From positions 1,040,001 to 1,104,000 of the forward strand of contig NZ_JAWPMM010000001.1 of the NCBI RefSeq assembly GCF_033344935.1: DNA of 64,000 bases, written 5' to 3'. The translations under genes and the position numbers were made by a program. The DNA comes from Reichenbachiella sp. (GTDB taxonomy: Bacteria; Bacteroidota; Bacteroidia; Cytophagales; Cyclobacteriaceae). Shown piece by piece: positions 7,050-14,710 of the stretch (within the stretch, counting starts at the first letter, position 1; each line of letters begins with the position of its first letter). The notes beneath the pieces were generated by a model that was not told where the DNA came from, did not search any database, and was given only the letters and a program-made list of their open reading frames with translations.

Positions 7050-8483
7050 ATGAAAAGCGATAACTACAATATTTTTGAAATTAATGAGAAGGAAGAAAAG
7101 CGGCTTTTTAAAAATGCATTGGTATTCTTCGACACTTCTTCTCTTTTGGACTTTTACTACTTTTCGGAGAGTAATTCTCTAGATATATTCAACACGACCT
7201 TTACTGCTCTCAAGAATCGGATTTTTATCTCTGCCCAGACTGAATTTGAATTTTTTAAGAATAGAAAAACCGTATTACAAAAACCAATAAACTCTTATGA
7301 CAGCCTCCTAAACATTCACAAAACACAAAAGGATAGTGGCCACATAGATCGTATTGGTGAAATAATTAAGGATACTAAAAGCCAAATCAATAAAAATCTA
7401 AAAGGCCAATTAAATACACTTAAGGAGAAAACAACGAAAGAGGATAAACATCCATTTATAAGCAATGATGTTTATAAGAGTTTCGAGAAAAAGCTCGATT
7501 TGCTATCCAAATATTTAGAAGGTTTTGAAATCAACTTTCTTGCATTTAAAGACGAAGTTCAATTAGAGGTTGACAAGAAGAAGTCTGCACTTGAGAAAGG
7601 TTTGAAGAATGATAAAATATTGAAGCAATTACAAAAATTCATTACAACTACAGATGGACTTAACTTTAATGAAACTATTGAATTAATCAAAGAAGGTGAA
7701 CTTAGATATAAGAACGAAATTCCTCCAGGTTATTTAGACGAATCAGAAAAAATAGGGACCCAAAAATATGGTGATCTAATCGTCTGGAAAGAACTTTTGC
7801 AAGAAGCTAAAAACAGAGAAAATGATACTATTCTTATCATTAATGACTTTAAAGAAGATTGGTGGGCACTTGACAAAGAAGGCAACCCAAAGGGACCAAG
7901 ACACGAATTAATTAAAGAATACTATGACCGAGGTGGTAAAAGATTTTGGATGTATGGAATAAACGAGTTCCTCCATAAGTCAAAGCTTTATCTTGACACT
8001 AATTTGGAAGAAACTGTAATAGAAGAGGTCAAGAAAGCAATTAAACCTTGGCCATTGGAGGAACAAGAAATAGTAGTGGATTGGGTATTTACCTATTTCA
8101 AAGACCCAGCAATGCTTCAATTTGAACAAGAAATAAATGATAAAGGATTAGATTATGTTCTAACAACAAAAGATAACAATACTTCCTTTTTTCAGCATAA
8201 GATTAGCAAAAAAGGGAAATACTCAAATCTACTCTTGGCACTGAGAGAAGCCCGTGAGAATTATAGGTCTTTAAAAAATGATTTTAAGTTCAAGAAATAT
8301 ATCTTGATTCTTGAGGGACAAACTGAAGAAACAGCTCAGCAATTAGTAGTACAAACGAATAAAAAGAATATCATAAAACTCTTGAATGATACCTCTGTTA
8401 ATTTACAAGTCATAATACTTTACAGAGATGTAAAAGAACTTGAAGTATTGTATGATTCAGAAATAAAAAATAACGTTGGCTAA
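7050..8483 (+). CDS. PIN-like domain (PIN_8 type) putative nuclease
   Basis: 477 residues. An N-terminal PIN-like fold is shown by FFDTSSLLDFY (Asp28), a Glu-rich second helix (SAQTEFEFFKNR), then YGDLIVWKELL (Asp242) and LIINDFKEDWW (Asp266, Asp270). The spacing, with a long helical insert from about 75 to 235, fits the PIN_8 group. PIN domains are metal-dependent ribonucleases, and PIN_8 proteins often sit in defence loci. The C-terminal part (about 300-477) is unrecognised. The stop codon lies inside the R'' box of the next attC. It is the only gene of its cassette. Confidence 0.78.
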   Translation: MKSDNYNIFEINEKEEKRLFKNALVFFDTSSLLDFYYFSESNSLDIFNTTFTALKNRIFISAQTEFEFFKNRKTVLQKPINSYDSLLNIHKTQKDSGHIDRIGEIIKDTKSQINKNLKGQLNTLKEKTTKEDKHPFISNDVYKSFEKKLDLLSKYLEGFEINFLAFKDEVQLEVDKKKSALEKGLKNDKILKQLQKFITTTDGLNFNETIELIKEGELRYKNEIPPGYLDESEKIGTQKYGDLIVWKELLQEAKNRENDTILIINDFKEDWWALDKEGNPKGPRHELIKEYYDRGGKRFWMYGINEFLHKSKLYLDTNLEETVIEEVKKAIKPWPLEEQEIVVDWVFTYFKDPAMLQFEQEINDKGLDYVLTTKDNNTSFFQHKISKKGKYSNLLLALREARENYRSLKNDFKFKKYILILEGQTEETAQQLVVQTNKKNIIKLLNDTSVNLQVIILYRDVKELEVLYDSEIKNNVG

Positions 8484-8546
8484 CAAGGTGTATAGTGCAT
8501 AGCTACCCTACGGGATAGCTACGACACTATACACAAACCGTTAGCA
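8478..8546 (+). other. attC site 5 (69 bp)
   Basis: The R'' box is GGCTAAC (8478-8484) and the R' box is GTTAGCA (8540-8546). Between them GTGTATAGTG pairs with CACTATACAC, and AGCTACCC with GGGATAGCT, leaving small bulges like the extrahelical bases of known attC sites. The size falls in the classical 57-141 bp range. It is the most canonical site in the window. Confidence 0.92.
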
Positions 8547-8559
8547 CCAATTCCCTCAA

Positions 8560-9891
8560 ATGACAGATGAACTCAATTCAAAAGCTGCAGAACTAATTTC
8601 ATTGCTTGAAAAGAGCAAAGAAAGAAGGAACAAGAAGAGTTCAGCAATAGATGAAAACTTGAAAGGCACTTCATTGATCATGGACTTAGGCGAAGTTCAG
8701 GATTTCAAAACTTTCAATACAGATGGATACGGAAATAAAGTAAGTGCCTTTGCAAGTCTCAAAGAAGGATATATCGGCTTAACTCCAACTAATTATGTGA
8801 GATTGCAAGAGCTGGTCATACAGGCTTTAGAAAACAAGCAGATTAATCAAAAGGCCGATTATGAATTCATTGAAACGGAAATATTTAATTGGTTAATACT
8901 GTGTTACCAAGAGAAACGAATAAAGCGAGATTTAGTCACTTACCTCGAAGACAGAATTGACGAGAATTGTAAAGAATATATTTTCTATTTTAAGGTTCTA
9001 GCACTTGCCATAGAAGAAGCTTTTGACATTGGTGATGTAGAAATATCTCACCTAAGTGAAGATAAGATTCAAAATGAACTGGAATCATTAAAAGAAATCA
9101 AAGATGATACCGAAGAACTTGACTCCTTTTTCAATGAATTTAAGGAACCGGTCTTAGCTAGAACTCTAAGTTATGGAGTAGAAACAAAGGCTAAGAAAAC
9201 AGCTATGCTGCAAGCTGAATTATCAATAAACGGCCTCAAATGCTTCTTTACTAATGAGTCACTAACTCAGTCCTTTCAAATCTTTGATGTCGATTTCAAT
9301 TTCAATACCAATGATTTTTCGTCATTCATTTATGAAACAACAGAAAAGAAGTTCAGCTTTCAAAGCTCATTCAATCGAACACAAGGTGGACATCCGATAA
9401 TCATCAAAAAAGATAAACTCGTAGAAATAAAAAAGGGCGGATTGAGCAGGTTTTCGAATTTTATCAACAAACCAAAGAATGGATCTCTTTACGAGGAAAT
9501 AATTCACGGCATTAACCACCTCGGAAGAGTTACGTCAACACGAAATTTACATCACAGAGTAGTTGAATTAATTTCGTTTTTTGAAAGGTTTATCGTGCCG
9601 AAGGATAATTCAAAAGCTTACGGACAGAAACGATTGAAGGATAATTTGCTTCCTAAAATCCCTTATATCCAAGATGATATCGAGGATTACAGAAAATACG
9701 TCAATACCTTTTATCGGATAAGAGACAAATACCTGCATAATAAAATTGAACTTCCAATCAATCTTCATGATTTATTTTACTTTCAACGATTGGGAACTTT
9801 GGTACTTATTTACTGCATGGAGCTGAATAAACAGCTAAACGAATTTGACGATTTACTTGAACACTTTGGAATAAAAGGTGCTAACAAATGA
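8560..9891 (+). CDS. HEPN-motif protein, putative ribonuclease of a defence cassette
   Basis: 443 residues, no signal peptide. The N-terminal two thirds have no family I recognise. The C-terminal part is helical and contains FYRIRDKYLHN, a match to the HEPN ribonuclease motif R-x4-H with a polar residue after Arg, followed by a long helix. That layout recalls the C-terminal HEPN domain of abortive-infection proteins such as ApeA, but the link is by motif only. The stop codon falls 6 bp after the R'' box that starts at 9879. It is the only gene of its cassette, directly after the PIN-like and restriction cassettes. Confidence 0.55.
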   Translation: MTDELNSKAAELISLLEKSKERRNKKSSAIDENLKGTSLIMDLGEVQDFKTFNTDGYGNKVSAFASLKEGYIGLTPTNYVRLQELVIQALENKQINQKADYEFIETEIFNWLILCYQEKRIKRDLVTYLEDRIDENCKEYIFYFKVLALAIEEAFDIGDVEISHLSEDKIQNELESLKEIKDDTEELDSFFNEFKEPVLARTLSYGVETKAKKTAMLQAELSINGLKCFFTNESLTQSFQIFDVDFNFNTNDFSSFIYETTEKKFSFQSSFNRTQGGHPIIIKKDKLVEIKKGGLSRFSNFINKPKNGSLYEEIIHGINHLGRVTSTRNLHHRVVELISFFERFIVPKDNSKAYGQKRLKDNLLPKIPYIQDDIEDYRKYVNTFYRIRDKYLHNKIELPINLHDLFYFQRLGTLVLIYCMELNKQLNEFDDLLEHFGIKGANK

Positions 9892-9997
9892 TATGACACA
9901 TGCCTCTAGCTGCCAGTTTGAAACTGAACTGCAAATCCGCTATTTTAGAAGAAATTAATTAAGCCCAGAGGCACAGTGTCATATCTGGACGTTGGCG
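9879..9997 (+). other. attC site 6 (119 bp)
   Basis: The R'' box is TGCTAAC (9879-9885) and the R' box is GTTGGCG (9991-9997). The arms ATGATATGACAC...GCCTCT and AGAGGCAC...GTGTCATAT pair. A related but decayed copy lies at 19,553-19,670. Confidence 0.88.
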
Positions 9998-10009
9998 GTA
10001 ATTGCGGTA

Positions 10010-10465
10010 ATGAAAAACCATATCACTCTAATATTTCTAAGTATTTTGCTTTGTGGGTGCTCCGGCGGTTACCCTGAACTGGGTAACGGATACAAAATTG
10101 TCGGTGAAGGAGGCTATGAAACAGCAGTTGTGAACCCTGAAAATACTGTCATGATCTCAGGATACATTTTGGATTATGCAACTGACTCTGATTTCATTCT
10201 AATCTCCCAATCACCAAGTGACAGTTTGCCACCGATGAATTTCTTACTTTATACAGATAGCGATCGTGAAGAAATAGCAATGGACAACACTATTTACAGA
10301 ACATACTGGATTATCGTTAAGAACCAACCGAACAAGTATAGTTACGATTCAACAACCCAATTTGCGACTTACTCTAACGTCCATGGACCTTTCAACAAAC
10401 TTGAATATAGAAATCTGAGGAGTAGACTAAATGTTTCGAACGATCTGAAACTACTGAACGAATAA
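10010..10465 (+). CDS. Small lipoprotein, possibly DUF3997-like
   Basis: The start at 10010 gives 151 residues with a lipoprotein signal (MKNHITLIFLSILLCGC, Cys at 17). An in-frame TTG at 9992 lies in the R' box and is unlikely. After the signal come GYPELGNGYKIVGEGGYETAV and short beta-strand stretches, ending in YRNLRSRLNVSNDLKLL. The overall shape recalls DUF3997 lipoproteins, but I am not sure. It is the only gene of its cassette (9992-10478). Function unknown. Confidence 0.7.
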   Translation: MKNHITLIFLSILLCGCSGGYPELGNGYKIVGEGGYETAVVNPENTVMISGYILDYATDSDFILISQSPSDSLPPMNFLLYTDSDREEIAMDNTIYRTYWIIVKNQPNKYSYDSTTQFATYSNVHGPFNKLEYRNLRSRLNVSNDLKLLNE

Positions 10466-10471
10466 AACTAC

Positions 10472-10704
10472 CGCCAACAAGCGATATAGCGAATGGCCAA
10501 ATTACCTATTTGATACTTCGGTGCAACTTGACCGTGACCCTGCCCATTCTGCTGACTTTTGTGCTTCTAGCTACTTTTTACTTTCTGGATTTAGACTTGC
10601 AGAACGCAGTGCTTCGTAGTTGCCGTTGTAGGTGTTGGGCAGTTTCACTATTTTACTGCTTTTTACAGACGGATATGGCCACTCGCCATATCTGATCGTT
10701 TACC
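10472..10704 (+). other. attC site 7 (233 bp)
   Basis: The R'' box is CGCCAAC (10472-10478) and the R' box is GTTTACC (10698-10704). Ends GCGATATAGCGAATGGCC and GGCCACTCGCCATATC pair imperfectly. The inner part shares blocks with attC 10: CTGCCCATTCTGCT, TTTCTGGATT and GTTGGGCAGTTTC. The cassette begins TTTACCCAGC and ends GCTGGGTAAC, so one T is extra. Confidence 0.78.
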
Positions 10705-10712
10705 CAGCATAT

Positions 10713-11321
10713 ATGAAGAACTTAATCATAGCAATCCAAATAATTATCTTGGTCTCTTGTACTTCTAAGTCAGAGATATTAACTGAAAACGGCAAAATCA
10801 AAGACGGAACGTTCTATTGCGATAAGTTTGATTGGGAAATAGATATTCCAGAAGGTTACACTATCACCAGCTTACAAGAAAAAGAAGATCTTGAGGAACT
10901 AGGATATGATGCTATGAAAACCGAAGTTCCAGAGGGATATGAAGTGCGTGAAAATAGACCACACCTAATTGGTTTTGAAATTGATGAATTCAACTCCTTT
11001 TCATCTTCGCTTGAACCATTCGGATCAACCAAGATGTCAATGGAAGAACACCAGAAATTCGTATCTGATCTTCTAAAAAAGACATACAACGAGCTAGAAG
11101 GAGTCAAATTTGAACAAGAACTTTCGACCGAAAACATTGGTCAGAGAAAATTCTATAATATCAAAACAAAGCTATTCAACCAGAAGACTGATGAATTAAT
11201 ATTGACACAAGTAATTCTTAATACCAAAATTGGTGCAGATCTATTCAGTTCATCAATAAACTATAAGTCTGAGGATGTCTTCGAGACTCTTTACAATAAC
11301 TTCAAAAAATCATTGAATTAA
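10713..11321 (+). CDS. Hypothetical lipoprotein (cassette gene)
   Basis: 202 residues from the ATG at 10713, 9 bp after the R' box. A frame reaching back to 10632 would run through the attC site and is rejected. The signal is MKNLIIAIQIIILVSC (Cys at 16). The mature protein is acidic. FYCDKFDWEIDIPEGYTI and a C-terminal EDVFETLYNNFKKSL recall Bacteroidota proteins of the PsbP/DUF1795 kind, which have the same beta-sheet layout, but the match is weak. It is the only gene of its cassette. Confidence 0.7.
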   Translation: MKNLIIAIQIIILVSCTSKSEILTENGKIKDGTFYCDKFDWEIDIPEGYTITSLQEKEDLEELGYDAMKTEVPEGYEVRENRPHLIGFEIDEFNSFSSSLEPFGSTKMSMEEHQKFVSDLLKKTYNELEGVKFEQELSTENIGQRKFYNIKTKLFNQKTDELILTQVILNTKIGADLFSSSINYKSEDVFETLYNNFKKSLN

Positions 11322-11327
11322 AACGCT

Positions 11328-11489
11328 GGGTAACAAATGCTATGAATGAATGGGGTTTTATTGGTCAGGATATTTTCGTGGGTATTGGAAAGCCCGCCAC
11401 AAGTTTTATTTTTAAATCAAAGCGTGGCTATGTGCGAGAAGAGAGGTTAGTGCTTTCTAATCCCCACTCATCATAGCTGAGCGTTATCT
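11328..11489 (+). other. attC site 8 (162 bp)
   Basis: The R'' box is GGGTAAC (11328-11334) and the R' box is GTTATCT (11483-11489). It is nearly identical to attC 2 (1217-1378) and has the same length. The inner blocks GGAAAG(T/C)CCGCCACAAGTTT and GCGTGGCTATGTGCGAGA are shared. Confidence 0.88.
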
Positions 11490-11504
11490 GTAACTAAAAC
11501 CTAA

Positions 11505-12092
11505 ATGAAGAAACCTCGGAAACTTCTTTTCGGAAAAACTCTTTTACTAGCTTTTGCTGGAACAATACTAGTTATTGTACTTCTAGTTTTCCTAACTGGA
11601 CTTTCAAGCCATCGAACTATCATTGACAACTCAATAATTTCATTGTTGATTCTTTCCATTTGCTTCTTTAGCTTCCTCACTATCGGCCTATACAATGGAC
11701 TTAATGTCTACGATAATCTCAGTCATAAACTGCAACTAACATGGAAAAAATCAAAAGACGGAACCAGCAACACTTTTATTGACACACCCGCTATCGACGC
11801 ACCAGATATGGGTGATGGATGCGAGGGGGTAATTCTTGGTATTATCTTATGGATAGTGCTATCAATTGCATTTGTGATTCTAATGTTTGTCCTCTCAACA
11901 GTGGTCTGGGCAACTGCAGTTCTATTAACTCTTGCAATCTACTGGCTCATGATTCGAGCACTTAAACTGGTCTTCAATAAATCAGAAGAATGCATGAATG
12001 ATCTACCAAGAAGTATAACTTATGCTTTTGGCTACACAGTATTCTTTGTTAGTTGGTTGTTTGGAATCATCTACATTTCAACGCTATTCTAA
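11505..12092 (+). CDS. Hypothetical membrane protein (cassette gene)
   Basis: 195 residues with about five membrane segments: 12-32, 42-62, 107-130, 131-155 and 170-193. A soluble loop of about 45 residues (70-105, with many Asp and Thr) joins the second and third. An N-terminal KKPRK stretch suggests the N-terminus faces the cytoplasm. No family recognised. It is the only gene of its cassette (11484-12105). Confidence 0.7.
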   Translation: MKKPRKLLFGKTLLLAFAGTILVIVLLVFLTGLSSHRTIIDNSIISLLILSICFFSFLTIGLYNGLNVYDNLSHKLQLTWKKSKDGTSNTFIDTPAIDAPDMGDGCEGVILGIILWIVLSIAFVILMFVLSTVVWATAVLLTLAIYWLMIRALKLVFNKSEECMNDLPRSITYAFGYTVFFVSWLFGIIYISTLF

Positions 12093-12098
12093 AAATAC

Positions 12099-12330
12099 AG
12101 ATAACAAGCTGTATAGGTTATGCCCATGCTCACTTACCGAATCAATGCTAGAATCAGCACCACCGATCCGATCAGAAGCAGTAGAATACCGAGGAATGGA
12201 CAGACTGTATCCGCAGCATTCTCGGATCAACAGAATTCCATAAGGCCGATTTTGGCTGTATAGATCGTATCGGTTACTTTAGTGCTTTTAAGAGACTCTA
12301 GGGGCACAAACCCATACAGAGTCGTTATAT
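12099..12330 (+). other. attC site 9 (232 bp)
   Basis: The R'' box is AGATAAC (12099-12105) and the R' box is GTTATAT (12324-12330). AAGCTGTATAGG near the left pairs with CCCATACAGAG near the right. A second pair, GAATGCTG-like and CAGCATTC, lies inside. TACAGATAAC matches the cassette start GTTATCTGTA exactly. It is similar in length to attC 7 and 10 but has a different core. Confidence 0.75.
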
Positions 12331-12333
12331 ACC

Positions 12334-13029
12334 ATGAAGTGTTTCAAACAAATTTTAGCTGTCTCAACAATTCTTTGGACTTCCATTGCTTCTGGTCAAC
12401 AAGCTTTTGAAGATAAACTCCAGGACTGGATTCCTCCTAACCAAAGTGACTACTCCGGAGTATATGAACTTGGTCAACAAGAGAGACAGGCATTTCTCAG
12501 AGTCATATCCACTCCTAACTACAAGGTTTTTCAACTAAAAACTAATTTTCAATATAAAGTTGGTGGACCTAGAGATATACGATTTAATACATATTCTAAC
12601 CCAACAATTGACGAGCAAGGAAATGTGAACTTTGGTGGACATGAAGGTAAGTTTGTCAAGTACTGTGACTTTTTTGGCGATACTATATACACCATCAAGT
12701 TCAAACCAGCAATTACTGACTTCTCACCATTAGATGAACTTGGAAAACGGAAAAACCTTGAATCATCATACAAAGGAAAATTTATTCAAGCTTCTACCAT
12801 TGAACTTACTGTTAGCGACCTAACTGGTTTAACTCCGAAAGAACTTCAGATCATGCGGAACGAAATATTCGCTAGATATGGATATACCTTCAAGGAAGGA
12901 GGCGAAATGGCAAGGTATTTCAACAACCAATATTGGTACAAACCTGAACGAACGGAGGTAATCGAACTGCTTACTGAACTTGAAAAATCCAACATTCAAC
13001 TCATTCAAAACGAAGAAGCTAGTCGATAA
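12334..13029 (+). CDS. YARHG-domain secreted protein (cassette gene)
   Basis: 231 residues with a cleavable signal peptide (MKCFKQILAVSTILWTSIASGQ). The central part (25-150) is unrecognised. The C-terminal domain is YARHG: LTPKELQIMRNEIFARYGYTF, then YFNNQYWYKPE and a final helix. The same domain closes the lipoprotein at 331-1212, but the N-terminal parts are unrelated by eye. It is the only gene of its cassette, starting 3 bp after the R' box, so translation signals must lie within or just before the attC. Confidence 0.78.
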   Translation: MKCFKQILAVSTILWTSIASGQQAFEDKLQDWIPPNQSDYSGVYELGQQERQAFLRVISTPNYKVFQLKTNFQYKVGGPRDIRFNTYSNPTIDEQGNVNFGGHEGKFVKYCDFFGDTIYTIKFKPAITDFSPLDELGKRKNLESSYKGKFIQASTIELTVSDLTGLTPKELQIMRNEIFARYGYTFKEGGEMARYFNNQYWYKPERTEVIELLTELEKSNIQLIQNEEASR

Positions 13030-13036
13030 ATACGGT

Positions 13037-13270
13037 ATATAACAGGCACTAGCGAGAATATGCCTGTGTGCTTTCTGCCAGTTTCAGTGCAACCAGACCG
13101 CTTCACTGCCCATTCTGCTACTTTTATTTCTCCACCCTCTTTTTCGTCTTTCTGGATTAAGATTTGAGGAACGAAGTTCTTCGTGGATACCGTTGCGGAG
13201 GTTGGGCAGTTTCGCTAGTTTAGTGCTCTTTACAACTAGTGGGCATACTCTCGCTAGTTAGACGTTGCCC
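13037..13270 (+). other. attC site 10 (234 bp)
   Basis: The R'' box is ATATAAC (13037-13043) and the R' box is GTTGCCC (13264-13270). The ends AGGCACTAGCGAGAATATGCC and GGGCATACTCTCGCTAGTT pair well. The core is homologous to attC 7. Confidence 0.82.
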
Positions 13271-13286
13271 ACAATTTGAAAAAACG

Positions 13287-13916
13287 ATGAAAACACTAAA
13301 TTTCATTTTAATTATTCTTTTAGCAGTTACTTCTTGCCAGTCACAGACCAAGAAAACTGATAAGGATAGAATCATTGGTGGACCTTGTGAGGGTTGTGAG
13401 GCAGTTTTCGAATATGGGGACAAAAAGCTATCGGCAATAGATACGCTTCCAGATTTTGAAAAGACAAAACCTAAACTAAAACTCACAGGGACAGTATTTA
13501 AGAAAGACGGAAAAACGCCTGCCGAAAATGTTATTCTTTACATCTATCAAACCGACAGAAAAGGAATTTATGCTACTAAAGGGGACGAAAAAGGTTGGGC
13601 AAAACGACATGGATATATTCGTGGATGGATAAAAACAGACAAATTGGGGAAGTATACATTTTACACTTTTCGACCTGCATCCTATCCAAGCGGAATAGAA
13701 CCGGAGCACATACACATTACCGTAAAAGAACTCAATAAAAACGAATACTATATTGACGAATTTGTCTTTGATGACGACCCTATGTTAACTCAAAAGGAAA
13801 AGGGAGAATTAGAAAATCGTGGTGGTTCAGGAATTGTGCAACCAATACTAAAAGATGGTATTCTGACTGTTAGTCGTGATATCATTTTGGGCTTAAATAT
13901 TCCAAACTATGAATAG
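13287..13916 (+). CDS. Intradiol ring-cleavage dioxygenase-like lipoprotein
   Basis: 209 residues from the ATG at 13287, which gives a lipoprotein signal (MKTLNFILIILLAVTSC, Cys at 17). The intradiol dioxygenase fold is suggested by GGPCEGCEAVFEY (31-43), TPAENVILYIYQTD (77-90), RGWIKTDKLGKYTFYTFRP (112-130) and YPSGIEPEHIHITV (133-146). Tyr95 or Tyr110, Tyr133, His141 and His143 are candidate iron ligands. Known enzymes open catechol-type rings. This group of exported members has no settled substrate. It overlaps the YceI-like gene by 8 bp, so the two are probably co-translated. Confidence 0.8.
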   Translation: MKTLNFILIILLAVTSCQSQTKKTDKDRIIGGPCEGCEAVFEYGDKKLSAIDTLPDFEKTKPKLKLTGTVFKKDGKTPAENVILYIYQTDRKGIYATKGDEKGWAKRHGYIRGWIKTDKLGKYTFYTFRPASYPSGIEPEHIHITVKELNKNEYYIDEFVFDDDPMLTQKEKGELENRGGSGIVQPILKDGILTVSRDIILGLNIPNYE

Positions 13917-14544
13917 ACATTTTTTAATAATTACACTTTTCATATTGTTGAGTTCTTGCATTGGCAAACACAATTCGGATGCTCAAAAAGCAACAATATC
14001 AGAAAAAAGCACTGAGGTTGAAAGTGAAACAATTGGTGATACAATTAGAATTGACCTTTCAAAATCCAATATTCATTGGAAAGGAACTAAAATGAGGGGA
14101 GCAGGAAAACACGAAGGTGAAATAGAATTACAAAGCAGTTTTTTAATTAAAAACAACAATCAATTAGTAAATGGAAGTTTTGTGGCAGATATGACAACAA
14201 TAGGAGTAACAGATATTCCAGAACACGAACCAGTTCCAAGAGACAATTTGAATAATCATCTCAAAAGTTCGGACTTTTTTGATGTAGAAAAGTTTCCAAC
14301 ATCAGCATTTGAGATTACCAAAGTCAAACAAGTAAGTTCTGACAGCTTACTGATATCAGGAAATTTGACCTTAAAAGATGTTACAAAAAATATAGAATTT
14401 GGAGCAAAATATCAAGACAAGATATTCACTACAAAATTTACGTTTGATAGGTTTCAATGGAATATAACATACGAAGGTAATTTTGCAGATAAGACTTTAG
14501 TGGACAAAGATGTTGAATTGACAATAAGATTAGAAACGGAATAA
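13909..14544 (+). CDS. YceI-like lipoprotein
   Basis: 211 residues with a lipoprotein signal (LIITLFILLSSC). The mature part is a YceI-type lipocalin-like barrel: IDLSKSNIHWKGTKMRG, GSFVADMTTI, DNLNNHLKSSDFFDVEKFPTSAFEI, GNLTLKDVTKNIEF. YceI proteins bind polyisoprenoids or other lipids in the periplasm. It is the second gene of a two-gene cassette (13265-14558). Its stop lies 5 bp before the end box TGTGGGCAAC. Confidence 0.88.
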   Translation: MNRHFLIITLFILLSSCIGKHNSDAQKATISEKSTEVESETIGDTIRIDLSKSNIHWKGTKMRGAGKHEGEIELQSSFLIKNNNQLVNGSFVADMTTIGVTDIPEHEPVPRDNLNNHLKSSDFFDVEKFPTSAFEITKVKQVSSDSLLISGNLTLKDVTKNIEFGAKYQDKIFTTKFTFDRFQWNITYEGNFADKTLVDKDVELTIRLETE

Positions 14545-14551
14545 AAACTGT

Positions 14552-14682
14552 GGGCAACGATGTGTATAAATAATAGTGGTTTAAGTGATAATACGAAACA
14601 AAAATATAAAACAAAGGTTAGTGCAAGACAGAAAGGTTTGTGAGTAGGAGTCCACTACTACCCATACACGAGACCGTTCTGG
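14552..14682 (+). other. attC site 11 (131 bp)
   Basis: The R'' box is GGGCAAC (14552-14558) and the R' box is GTTCTGG (14676-14682), which departs from GTTRRRY at the fourth base. Arms GTGTATAAATAATAGTGG and CCACTACTACCCATACAC pair with a few mismatches. Confidence 0.8.
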
Positions 14683-14710
14683 GGCATAAACTTCAAACCC
14701 AATCAAGAAC

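Noticed and set aside
10510..10695. Open frame within attC 7
   Set aside because: It lies wholly inside the attC palindrome, starts with a non-ATG codon and has no ribosome site or recognisable protein pattern.
12022..12243. Open frame across the end of the membrane protein gene and attC 9
   Set aside because: It overlaps a better gene in another frame and then runs through the attC; its Ser/Arg-rich product looks random.
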